The notes beneath the pieces were generated by a model. That model saw nothing but the letters and a program-made list of their open reading frames with translations, was not told the DNA's origin and did not search any database. A DNA stretch of 64,000 nt from Nageia nagi (taxonomy: Eukaryota > Pinophyta), in the NCBI GenBank assembly GCA_050084985.1, contig JBITNC010000001.1, forward strand, positions 1,302,001 through 1,366,000. Reading direction: 5' to 3'. A program made the translations under genes and the position numbers. Position 1 is the stretch's first letter, and each line of letters opens with the position of its first letter. Below are positions 1-10,300 of the stretch, piece after piece.

Positions 1-264
1 ATGGAGAACTATCATCACCATACAACGGGCTTCTATGATTGCTTGTAAATCTTTGTAGAATTGTAAACCATCTTGAATGTGAGGGTTGAAATCATGCCTA
101 GATGGGGAAGATTGGACATAAGATGATTGGGAAACATGAGGTGAAGGTGGTTGGGAAACATGAGATGATGGTGGTTGGGATGAAGGGTTGGATTATGAAT
201 ACCTATTTTGCCTAGCTATAGCTTGTGCCCTAGTCTCCATTGAACTATGGGATTCATCTTCCAT
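1..264 (-). pseudogene. Decayed Gag N-terminus of a minus-strand LTR retrotransposon (partial)
   Basis: Read on the minus strand from the ATG at 264-262, the frame gives MEDESHSSMETRAQAIARQ, then a Ser/Pro/Gln-rich stretch (repeats of SSQPPSSHVSQPP type), then a helix-like segment (HIQDGLQFYKDLQAIIEA) that runs off the window start. Gypsy Gag proteins of plants often begin this way (a METRA-type start followed by a low-complexity linker), so this is probably the first 88 codons of such a Gag. One in-frame TAA lies at about codon 24, so the copy is dead unless the true start is elsewhere. No core Gag domain is inside the window, so the family assignment rests on style only. Confidence 0.4.
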
Positions 265-2401
265 ACTAAGACCATAAACAAGAACTTAAACAAATTATAT
301 TACATAAAACAAAATATCCCAATAGTGCTAAGATATATAAAGCAAATAAATACAAATTCTAAAGTTTTTGTTGTGATCTTGTTTTAATGCATGCAAAGCT
401 AAAACACACAACCCTAGGATAAAATTTTTAATATATCAATCCTATATGCAAGATAGTAATGGTGATTATATTGTCTAGTTGCTTCTTGTTCAATTGGGAT
501 GATTATCTTATTCATGAGATTGATTTTAAAGTTCTTTTACCTCTTGATTAGTTTTCCTATATGAACCTAGTCAGGTATTTTTAGGTAAGGCTCAATCTTT
601 AGGGGTGTGAATTGTTTAAGGGCTCACTTAGGTTATCCACTCTGTTCATCACCTTCAAATTAGAACTAAATGATGGTGGCCAAATCCATGTGTCCTAGAT
701 CAACCCTAGGCTTGCGTGTAATTAAATGCAAGTATAATAAAGAATATATGAGATGCAACTAAATGCATGCAAAATGCAACTAATCCCTTTAATATTTTCC
801 TTTTCTTTTTTCAAAATAAAAGAATAAAATGATTTCAAAAGAAAACACTCCCTCCTAAGGATGATTTCAATTTCACTAATGCAATAAGTAAAATAAACTT
901 TTTTCTTTTTTATTTCTTTTCTTTTCACTAACGAAATAAAGTAAAAATAAATAAAATAATAACCCTAGGATGCACACAACACATAATTCCTAATCTAAAG
1001 CATGATAAAAGAGGGATATAAGCCTTGGGCATTCCTGCTCCAAGCTCCTATCAGCTACAAAACTTATAGTACAAGCTTTGGTCCTATCGACTAGCAGTAC
1101 TAATCGATGGACACATCAAATAATCAATTAGTTGAGCATAGTGGTACCTAGAGATTTTTAAAACCTAAGTACAAAATTATTAAATAAAATAATAAGTGTA
1201 CAACCAAAAAATTTAAATGCTAGCAATGGATAGCTACCACCTAGTTATAGGATTAAGAAGCTACAACATGTGCTAAAAAATGAAATAAACTAGCTAAGAC
1301 CCTAAGATAACCCTAACTAGCATAGACCAAACTAGTTGATAAAGAGGGATCAGTAAGATGAGGATCAGATGATAGTTTCCACATTCAAAACCCTAATTAG
1401 TTTACTAAAGATTAGCTAGACTCTATGAATTAGTCTACTAGAAATTATTTATTATTCTATCAACTTTCCTAAGTGCTTTTGGGAGGGCCTACATTGTGAT
1501 ATCTAAAATATTGCTTGAAATATGATGAGATAATGATAAAAAGATAAAATAGAGATAGGGTTTAGAGATTTTCCCTTGTTATGTAATACCTAAGATGCCA
1601 AATGACCTGCAAAATAAATACAAAAGGATATTTCTATGTATTAGGTCCTTAAGACCCTAGAACCAAGCAAAATATGACTAGTTTGCTTATAAACCTCCAA
1701 GCCTTGAGTCAACAAGGTATTCAAAAATATCTCAATGCTTACAATGAAATCTAGCATAAAACTTAAAATGATTAAACTAAAGATTAAAATAAACTAAACT
1801 ATCCTAGCCTAAGTCTATAAGAGACTAGCCTAGAAATACTAAAATGCAACCATACACAAGTGGGTTAGTAAAATAACCAAAAAGGATATAATTAGAAGCT
1901 CTTGAGTGACCGTTGAAACTTGTAAACTCCTTTAAACAATTTTAGTCTCCACAAAAATCCAAACATAAGAGTTTACCCAATATTTCCTTTGTAAAATTAG
2001 GATAATGGTTGCGTTTTTTCCTTGGAAATGATGGGTAAAGCTTAAAATAGAATGTAGTAGGCTACAAAGTTTGAGTACACAATTAGGAGTAGGATATACA
2101 TGTAAGAGCTCATGAATATCCATTGGGTAATGACTAATTAGATTGGGGGAAATGATTTTTATAGCATAGTGACTAGCTAGTGGTTAGGTTAGGGTTTTAA
2201 CCTAACTAATCAATTGATCCCCTAATCAATAGGTTAGTTAGGGTTAGGGATGAAAAGGTGATAACAAGAGACTAAGTTACCAAAATAAATTGTGCAAATG
2301 CAATCAAACAAATTTGTTAGGACCATGATAAGCTACAAGATAGATCAAATCATCATGAGTCACCCAAGCTAGATGAACAAATGATTTTTAGGTATCTACA
2401 C
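265..2401. other. Gene-free AT-rich stretch, possible leader and LTR of the minus-strand element
   Basis: No coding sequence is recognisable. If the Gag relic at 1-264 is real, this stretch would be its upstream leader and 5' LTR. The minus strand starting at 2400 reads TGTAGATACCTAAAAATC, which resembles common plant gypsy LTR starts. A small imperfect inverted repeat lies at about 2195-2245 (CTAACTAATCAATTGAT against the complement of ATCAATAGGTTAGTTAG). I could not find a primer-binding site or the other LTR, so the LTR boundaries are not established. Confidence 0.3.
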
Positions 2402-2915
2402 TAATTACACTTTCTTTATGTATCATAATAATGTTGCAACTTTTGAAGGGTGTAAATTTTGATTTTCATATCATTTTGAGCTCAATATTTTAGATCACAC
2501 AAAATTTAAAAAACCACAAGTTTGTGACATCTCCATGGGAGATAATTTTGAAGCTTGAAGCATTCATCGTACAACTTGAATTTTGCTTTTACTTTTAGTT
2601 GTATTTTTAGGTTTCTATTTTTTAAATTTTAAGAAATCCTAAAATATAGCTAATATGAGGCCCAAAATAGAACCATGCATCCATAATTCAATACATACAA
2701 TTATCCTAAAAATACAATTAAAAGTAAAAGTAAAATTCAGACTGTACGATGAATGTTTTAGGCTTGAAAATTATTTCCCATGGAAAATGTCACAAACTTG
2801 TAGATTTTTAAATTCTACATGATATACAAAAAGGGGCTCAAAATGATATCCAAATCAAGAGTTACACCCTTTGCAAGTTACAACATTATTCTATTGCATA
2901 AAGAAAGTGTAATTA
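2402..2915. repeat. Foldback (long imperfect inverted repeat), MITE-like
   Basis: The left arm (about 2402-2611) is the imperfect reverse complement of the right arm (about 2704-2915). The outer ends are TAATTACACTTTCTTTATG at 2402-2420 and CATAAAGAAAGTGTAATTA at 2897-2915. Inner parts also match, for example TTTTACTTTTAGTTGTATTT near 2588 against the complement of AAATACAATTAAAAGTAAAA near 2712. The loop is about 92 bp and contains a further short pairing (GGTTTCTATTTT near 2610 with AAAATAGAACC near 2664). Transcribed, it would fold into one hairpin of about 200 bp. No transposase frame and no clear target duplication are visible, so it is a foldback element, a MITE, or an inverted duplication. 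Confidence 0.8.
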
Positions 2916-3859
2916 TATATTGTATGTGCAGCAATAGAGTTTTGACTTTTAGCAATCCAAATTATATTATAAGTGTATAATGATCAATAAAGAGATTTTT
3001 GAGGTGTTTTTTAGGACCTTACAAAGGCAATTTTAAACACTCACCATAGATTTTTAAGTTTTAATAACATAGGCTTAGATGGTAGGTAGATAATCATTGG
3101 TAAAGGATTTTTGTAAGGGTTTAGGACCACCTTCGAAATCCCTTTTTGGTCTAGTGATATATTGCCACCAGGGTGCAATACCACATGGACCAACAAAAGA
3201 AAATAAAATAACACAATCAACTCCAAATTAGATATATTCCTTATGAGGAGAAACTCTCAATAACTATCCTTTAATATTTTAGACCTTTTATCTTTAAAAT
3301 ACGGACCTATAAGTGCTTATATAATAATGGTGGTAATAAGGAAAACCCACTTAGAAGATAAAAGAATACTAGCTTCACTACAAAAATATAATATATAAAA
3401 AATAAATTGAAGATATGGAGTAAACTTCACCACTTATATTTCCAATATAAAAGAGAAAATCTCATAGTGTATATGTAAGGACTAGTAAAAAGGATTTACT
3501 CAGAGTCCATATCTAAAGAATTAATATACCAAGAAAATTTTTATTAAAGACAAAGATCTAAAATAGGATGGCTTCAAGAATTTAATATGAATATAATGTT
3601 CTTTCAACAATCAAACATAACTTATAGTCTCCAAAATTAGATTGATGCCCTCACTACAAAATAAGGTATCATGGAGACCACAACCCTATTATGCAAGAAG
3701 TTGCTAACAAATCTTTTTTATTTTATTTACTACAAATCTACCTTTTGCCATCCAATTTCATGAGGAAATACTAGAAAGTGTTTCCAAATTAGTTTCCTAC
3801 AATCAAAATGAAGGGCTCTATAGATAGATCTAAGAGGAGTAGGCTAATGAAAAAATATT
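2916..3859. other. Gene-free AT-rich stretch upstream of LINE relic
   Basis: No domain could be recognised here in either strand. Part of it may be the decayed endonuclease-to-RT spacer of the LINE that becomes recognisable from about 3860; the last 200 bp read in a LINE-like style with several stops, too weakly to annotate. Confidence 0.4.
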
Positions 3860-4520
3860 CATAATGTATATAAAGAAGGCTCCAATACCATATGGATTCC
3901 CAATAGAGTTCTTTAAAGATTACTAGGACATAATAAAAAGGGATGTGACTTGACTAGTGGAAGAGGCTAAAAGTAGTGAACAAAACCTCAAATCACTTAA
4001 TCATATCTTTTTTTCTTTAATCCTAAAAGGAGGTGAAATGGAGTACCTAACTAACTAAATACCAATAGCCTTATGTAATTTAGTATATAAGATTATAACC
4101 AAAGTGGTGATAAATTAACTAAAATAAATACTACCAAGATTAATTTATTTGGAATAACTATGATTTGTTAAGGGAGGAAAGTATTATATGGGAGCATGGT
4201 AGCACATAAAACTATCCATTATCTATACCAAAAAGGAAAAAAAGGAATGTTCATTGAATTCGATTTATCCAAGGCTTATGATAAGGCCAGCTAGGAATTT
4301 CTTGCCAAGATATTATAAAAAAATTAATTTTAAGGAAGAATAAATTAAATGGGTAAATAAATGAATCTCCATCGTATCCTACTTTATACTCATCAATGGC
4401 TACCTATCCTAATTGTTTAAAGCTTATAAAGGAATCAGATAAGGGGATTCCTTTTCATCATATCTATTCATATTTTTAAAGAAGGTTTGGGTAGACCAAT
4501 TTAGAAGAAGAAATAAGAAA
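3860..4520 (+). pseudogene. L1-type LINE reverse transcriptase relic
   Basis: With frameshifts and stops ignored, the plus strand reads through the ordered blocks of a plant L1 non-LTR RT: KAPIPYGFPIEFFKDY (usual KAPGPDGFPVEFFK), LIPKGGE, PIALCNLVYKIITKVV (usual P-I-S-L-C-N-V-x-Y-K-I), the MFIEFDLSKAYDKAS block near 4248-4295, then LINGY, LFKAYKGI and GDSFSSYLF (usual G-x-RQGDPLSPYLF). The YADD block, endonuclease and 3' tail are not seen, so it is truncated. Many stops, several of them TAG where Trp or Gln is expected, show it is an old, dead insertion in the same orientation as element A. Confidence 0.75.
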
Positions 4521-4722
4521 ACTCCATTTGTAGTGGTGTATATAAATAGGTACTAAGGCTCATCCACCTACAATGTGGAAGGAAGCAACAATCAAACAAG
4601 AAACCAACATCAAATGAATCTTAAATTACTATATTATAGCTATAAAATAATCATTAAATGAAGAAAATTCTAAATTATTTGTACTTTTTAATCTGATAAA
4701 AAGAGTTAGTGCAAGAAACTGC

Positions 4723-5050
4723 TAGGTTTTTGTATTTATTTAATAACTTTTCATTTTTTGGAATTATGAAAAAAAAATACGCACAATCTCCATATAATTC
4801 TTCACAAGTTAAATAAAAAATGATAAGTTTTTTTCAAATTATGCTTACTGGATAAGAGCATTTCTCGAAATGATAATCATGACCAATAAAAAATAAAATA
4901 TTCATGAAACAAATATAAAAAAGTATCCTCCACAATCTTTAGTGTATTGGGTATCTTTAACTAAAATGATTTAAAACATATTTTAATTTAGGTCCAATTT
5001 TGCTTGACGGACACGATGGGTATGGTCCTGAAATTGTTTTTTTTTAATAC
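4723..5050. repeat. 328-bp tandem repeat, unit 1
   Basis: The unit starts TAGGTTTTTGTATTTATTTA and ends at the next TAGGTTTTGTATTTATTTA at 5051. Internal landmarks are a GATAAGTTT-CAAATTATGCTT block, AATAAAATATTCATGAAA, and a terminal ATTTTAATTTAGGTC-CAATT-TGCTTG-GGACA-TGGGTATGGTC block. The second unit carries the same landmarks in the same order but is interrupted by element A. It could be a short satellite array or the two LTRs or ends of a small element; with two units only I cannot decide. Confidence 0.8.
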
Positions 5051-5121
5051 TAGGTTTTGTATTTATTTAATAACTTTTTATTTTTTTGAAATTATGAAAA
5101 AAATAATATATGTACACAATA
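5051..5121. repeat. 328-bp tandem repeat, unit 2, left part
   Basis: This is the first 71 bp of the second unit. The unit is cut here by copia element A; the last five bases (5117-5121, CAATA) are the left target site duplication. The rest of the unit resumes at 14665. Confidence 0.8.
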
Positions 5122-5398
5122 TGTTGAGCATGTGTGATTGTCATTGTTGTCAACACTTGGTTTTGGTAAAGATCGGGTTCCAGAGGTGATGAGGTCAGCA
5201 AGGAGAATTGAAAAGCTGGGGTTAGTAAATTAAGCATTTCAGAATGAAATAATAAAAGCTCAGTTGTGAAAAAAAATCGGGTTCCAGAGAAAGTGAGTAG
5301 AGCATTCCAGAAGCATGAAGATGACATCACGGGAAGAACGATGTTCACATTTTTGAATGAAACCAGGTTCCGGAGATGATGAGGTCAGCAAGGGGTGA

Positions 5399-6040
5399 AT
5401 AAAAGTCCGGAGATAAAAGTGCGAAGATAAAAGTTCGGAGATAAAAGTGCGAAGATAAAAGTTCGAAGATAAAAGTGCAGAGATAAAAGTGCGGAGATAA
5501 AAGTCTGGAGAGAAAAGTTTGGAGATAAAAGTTCGGAGATAAAAGTGCGAAGATAAAATTCTGGAGATAAAAGTCTGGAGATAAAAGTTCGGAGATAAAA
5601 GTCCGGAGATAAAAGTGCGAAGATAAAAGTTCAGAGATAAAAGTGCGGAGATAAAAGTCCGAAGATAAAAGTCTGGAGAGAAAAGTCTGAAGATAAAAGT
5701 CCGAAGATAAAAGTCCAGAGATAAAAGTGCGAAGATAAAAGTCCGGAGATAAAAGTACGAAGATAAAAGTCCGAAGATAAAAGTTCGAAGAGAAAAGTCC
5801 AGAGATAAAAGTCTGGAGATAAAAGTTCGAAGAGAAAAGTTCGGAGAGAAAAGTCTGGAGATAAAAGTCCAAAGATAAAAGTCCGGAGATAAAAGTCTGG
5901 AGATAAAAGTTCGGAGATAAAAGTTCGGAGATAAATGTCCGGAGATAAAAGTCTAGAGATAAAAGTCTGGAGATAAAAGTCCAGAGATAAAAGTTTAGAG
6001 ATAAAAGTCTGGAGATAAAAGTCTGAAGATAAAAGTCTGA
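5399..6040. repeat. 14-bp minisatellite in 5' LTR of A
   Basis: There are about 46 head-to-tail units of consensus ATAAAAGTCCGGAG. Variation is concentrated in the CCGG core (TCCGG, TCTGG, TCCAG, TTCGG, TGCGG, TTCGA), as expected for decay of CpG and CHG methylation sites. Because three units make 42 bp, the minus strand stays open in all frames and yields a 14-residue repeat (TFISGLLSPDFYLR type). I regard those open frames as a by-product of the repeat. Confidence 0.95.
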
Positions 6041-6079
6041 ACATTGCAGGAAGCATTTTTCCTCTTCCGGATTCTGGAG

Positions 6080-6385
6080 ATGATGACATCATAGTGAATA
6101 CAACAAACATTCGGTAAGCTAGTAGGCCACGCAGATACCTTGGAACTCTCTTCTGGAGTCCGTAGATGATGACATCATGGTGAATACAATAAACATCTGG
6201 TAAGCTAGTAGGCCACGCAGATACCTTGGAACTCTATTCAGGAGTTCGAAGATGATGACATCATAGTGAATACAATAAACATCCGGTAAGCTAGTAGGCC
6301 ACGTAGATACCTTGGAACTCTCTTCCGGAGTTTGGAGATGATGACATCATGGTGAGTACAATAAATAACTGGTAAGCTAGTCAAT
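6080..6385. repeat. Four 86-bp tandem repeats in 5' LTR of A
   Basis: The block TGATGACATC recurs at 6081, 6167, 6253 and 6339, exactly 86 bp apart. Each unit continues with a GTGAATACAATAAACATC segment, GGTAAGCTAGTAGGCCAC, and CAGATACCTTGGAACTCT. Element B has only one equivalent of this unit, next to its putative TATA box, so the array arose in the A sublineage and may have multiplied a promoter-proximal segment. Confidence 0.92.
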
Positions 6386-6935
6386 CTCTAAGCTATAGAA
6401 AGAGACTCCGGAACTAAAAATCAGATACTGTCAAATCTCTAGAATCAGTGGAGAAAGAGCTACACTTGTCTGAACAACTCTATTTGAGCAATAGGAGCAT
6501 TTGTCAGTTATAGCAGTTGCAGTCTCAGATAGTGAACTCTCTTAGTGCAGGAGCTGTTACAAATAAAGATTTCTTTTTAGTTTGTTTTTGATAACATGTG
6601 ATGATAGGAACAATTTTGTGAGGGGTTTTCTTGATGTGTAACGATTTTCTTGATGTGTAACAGTTTGTAGGAATGGATATGAAAGAGGTGTGAAGTGAAG
6701 TGCGTGTAGAGAAGGGCGAGAGAGGAGTGAAGTGTGGAGAGTAGAGAAGCTAGTGAAAGGAGGTGATAGCGTGGTAGAGGGGAGTATGAGGAGTGAGCAA
6801 ACAAAGATATAGATTGTATAGTGATTGTTTAACTGTGTTACTTTAGAGCTGTGTGCAGAGATCAAATAATGAGCATTAGAGCTAGACCATTGAGGGTCTT
6901 CTAAAACTGTATTCTTTCATCCTTTTTGAATGTTG

Positions 6936-7080
6936 TCTCAAGTGGGTGCTTGAGAGCTGGAGTTGGTGCTCCAAGTAGTAGGTGCTGCTATTTGTAAAGT
7001 GGTAGTTGGTGCTACCCTTCACAGTTGGTGCTGTGAATCTGTAAGCTTTCTTTAATGGTTGGATTTGGATTGGTGTCCAA
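6936..7080 (+). other. Tandem hairpin array with conserved TNGGTG loop, 5' LTR of A
   Basis: Six short perfect or near-perfect hairpins follow one another: TCTCAAG-TGGGTG-CTTGAGA (6936-6955), TGGAG-TTGGTG-CTCCA (6958-6973), AGTAG-TAGGTG-CTGCT (6974-6989, one U-G wobble), GGTAG-TTGGTG-CTACC (7001-7016), TTCACAG-TTGGTG-CTGTGAA (7018-7037) and TTGGA-TTGGTG-TCCAA (7065-7080). The loop is constant and the stem sequence changes while pairing is kept. The array lies in the downstream part of the LTR, so it should be in the 5' leader of the genomic RNA. Function unknown. Confidence 0.85.
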
Positions 7081-7265
7081 GCAGTCATTTTTGGGGATGT
7101 AGCCAATCTGGTGAACCTTGTTACATCTGGTGTTGTGTGATGTACTGGTGTGCTTGCTCAATTTTCTATAGGTTTTAATCTATCTTTATTTAAGAAGGTT
7201 AAATTGATTATTTTTATATACACTGATTCACCCCCCCCTCTCAGTGTCACTCGAAGTCCAACAAT

Positions 7266-7277
7266 TGGTATCAGAGC
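7266..7277 (+). promoter_or_regulatory. Primer-binding site of A (initiator Met tRNA)
   Basis: TGGTATCAGAGC lies two bases after the 5' LTR. It is the standard plant copia primer site, complementary to the 3' end of initiator methionine tRNA, used to start minus-strand cDNA. Confidence 0.93.
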
Positions 7278-7327
7278 GAGGTTCCTACTTAGGCTATAAC
7301 AGCTAAGGAGATCCTGGTAGTGACACT

Positions 7328-10300
7328 ATGGCAAGCGGAGAAGGTTTCTCATCTAACAAGGTACCTCTCTTTGATGGAAACAATTATGCTTTTTGGAAAA
7401 TTCGAATGAAGACTTATCTTAGTGCATTGGGTTTTGGTACTTGGGATGCTGTTAAAAGGGGTTACACTCCTCCCCCTACAGGTCCATCAGATGAAGCAGA
7501 AAGAAAGGCATTTGAATGTGACGCAAAAGCAAGAAATGCTCTAATGTGTGGTCTAGTGGACAGTGAACTGGTGAAAGTTATGGCATGCAAATCTGTAAAA
7601 GAAATATGGAATAAGTTGAAGAGCATTCACGAAGGAGATGATAAAGTCAAGGAAGTAAAACTCCAAACTTATAGAGCTCAATTCGAAGTTCTAAAGATGA
7701 ATGAAGATGAAACCATCGAAGCATACATGTTGAGAGTAAATGAAATTACTAATGCAATCAGAGGTCTTGGGGAAGAAATTGAAGATCATGTCATCGTGAA
7801 AAAGGTACTGCGATCTCTCACATCTCACTTTGATTCAAAGGTGTCTGCTATTGAAGAAGCAAAAAATTTGAAAACTTTCAGCATGGATGAAATGCATGGA
7901 TCACTGACTACTTATGAAATGAGGATCGAAAAAGCAAAGCATTCAGAAAAGGAAGTAGCATTTAAAGCCAACAACAGTACCAAAGCCAAAATAGATTCTG
8001 ATGATGAGGAACAATCTGATGGAGCAGAAGCAAATTTTGTTAGAAAGCTAAAAAGGGGAAAAGGTAAATATGAAGGCAAGCTACCGTTTAAATGTTTTAA
8101 CTACGGTGGTATTGGTCATTTCATTTCAAAATGTCCATATAGAAAAACTGATAAAGATGATCAAGAATCATATTTTGAGAAAAACCACAAAATGAAATCT
8201 CATGCTCGAAATAGAAGGTCAAATAGACAGAGCTTCATATCTAGAAATAAAGGCTCCACTAATGATGATTCCAGTAATGAATCAGAAAAAGAATACAATG
8301 GAGCATTGTTTATGGCATTTGAAGAGAAACTGAATGAAGATAATCAAAATGCCCAAGAACATAAAAAGGAAGAGACAGATGAAGAAAATGACTGTGAGAT
8401 TGAGATTGATCTTGAAGAAGAACTAATAACAGCATTGAATGAACTGAATAAAGAAGTAAAGAAAAATAAGAAACTCTCAAAAAGGTTTGATGATGCAAGT
8501 AATATTATAGAAACCTTAAAAATAGAAGTGGAAGAATCTAAGAGGATAAATGAGAGTTTGGAGGAACAGCTTCTTGTGAAAGTTAAAAATTGTAGTAAGC
8601 TTGAAGAAGAAATAACTGGGCTACGTATGCAACTAGAGGAAGTCACCAAGAGAATCAGCTCTTTTGAATATCTAGAAGGAAGTTCGACTAAACTCAGTGA
8701 AATCATTAACAGTCAAAGAATATTTTCTGATAAATCTGGTCTGGGATATGAACAAGGACAATCTTCCAATGACATAAAAGGGGAAAACATAAAAGAAACC
8801 AAGAAGAAGGAAGATAGCTCAGGACTGGAGGATGATGGCTTCACTCAAGTGCATTCCAGAAGAAGACCCTATGCAGGACCAAGAAGTACTCAGCAATATA
8901 ATAGATACATCCATCCCTTCAATGGATACTGTTTCAAATGCAATGCGTATGGACACAAAATTTCTAAATGTAAGTATAATATCACTCCAAGAACCTTTGT
9001 TACTAGGAATGCATTCGACCCACTAATGGAGTATCCTGTTGAGTGTTACAACTATTATGAATATGGACACATTGCCCGATTCTACAGAAATAATCATGGC
9101 ATGAGGTTCTTTCCACTGAGACAATTTCCTTCCATAAGAAAGAATAAACATTTTTAGAGCAATCATCCACAAGAAGTAGAAAAGAATAATAAAAAACAAG
9201 AAGCTGAAATAAAAGTAAAACAAGTCTGGAAAGAAAAGGAGAAACTCAGAGAGGATAAAGAGTCCTTAATCGTTCAAACAGCATTAAAAGCTCAAGACAA
9301 ACCATCACCATGGATATTAGACAGCAGATGCTCAAGTCACATGACAGGTGACAAGAAGAAATTTCAAAAACTATAGGAATATGAAGGTGGGTCAGTAAGA
9401 TTTGGAAACAATGATGGCGCACAGATTATCAACAAAGGGACAGTCAAAATAAATGATGGAAACATCAGATCCGAAGAGGTATTATTTGTTGTGGGACTGA
9501 AGCATAATTTGTTGAGCGTCAGTCAAATATGTGACAAAGGACATGATGTAATTTTCAAAAAGCATGGCTGTGAGATCCGAAAGGCAAATAGTGGTAGACT
9601 TGTAGCAGTTGGTACAAGAACCTGTGGCAATTTATACACCTTATCAGATATTTCAGAGGGATCATGTCTTCTAGGCAAGGAGAGTGATGATTGGCTATGG
9701 CATAAGAGATTGGGACACATCTATTTTAAAAACTTGATGAACATTTGCTCAAAAAGAGTAGTAAGAGATATGCCCAATATCAGCACACCAGCAAATGATA
9801 TTTGTGATTCATGCCAAAAGGGAAAGCAAACTCGGGCAAAGTTTAAAGTGAAAGAATATCACACAAGCAGACCATTGGAAATCGTACACACCGACCTATG
9901 CGGACCAATGAGAACACAAAGCTTCAATGGAGATAAGTATTTTATTCTATTCATAGATGATTATTCAAGAATGACTTGGGTGCAATTTTTAAAACATAAA
10001 TCTAAAGCTTTTGAAATGTTCAAAGCATTTAAAAATTAAGTAGAAAATCAGATAGAGAGGAGAATTAAATGTCTTCGCTCAGACAGAGGAGGTGAGTTCA
10101 CTTCTGATGAGTTTACTGAGTTTTGCATACAACATGGAATTAAAAGATAATTCTCTGCAGCTAGAACTCCATAACAAAATGGAGTAGTTGAAAGAAAAAA
10201 TAGAGCAGTACAAGAAATGGCTCGAACCATGCTGATAGAAAGCAAGGTTGCTGATAGGTTCTGGAAAGAAGCAGTGCATACTGCAGTGCATATTCAAAAT

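Larger units (their letters stand above)
5122..7263 (+). repeat. 5' LTR of copia element A
   Basis: The LTR is 2142 bp, TG...CA, unusually long for copia but usual for the Sirevirus branch. In order it holds a TGACATCA site (5322-5329), an array of about 46 copies of a 14-bp unit (5399-6040), four 86-bp repeats (from about 6080 to 6385), a purine-rich stretch on the plus strand (6660-6800), a tandem hairpin array (6936-7080) and a terminal C-run with CTCAGTGTCACTCGAAG. The 71-bp length excess over the 3' LTR corresponds to about five 14-bp units. Confidence 0.95.

Noticed and set aside
2402-2915. LTR pair of a tiny retroelement
   Set aside because: The arms are inverted, not direct, and lack primer and purine tracts.
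5399-6040. CRISPR-like array
   Set aside because: Units are contiguous with no unique spacers, lie in a plant LTR, and no cas genes are present.
5345-6110. Long minus-strand open frames with a 14-residue repeat (LLSPDFYLRTFISG type)
   Set aside because: They are produced by the 14-bp minisatellite: three units are 42 bp, so all three frames of that strand stay open. Frames recur in the other LTR (12817-13441) without conservation of ends.
6557-7106. Minus-strand open frames in the LTR of A
   Set aside because: They lie in the purine-rich LTR, recur in the 3' LTR with different lengths and have no domain.
8310-9223. Other-strand frames within gag of A (and the same in B at 58565-58964)
   Set aside because: Shadows of the coiled-coil coding sequence, rich in Ser and Leu as expected from antisense of Glu/Lys codons.
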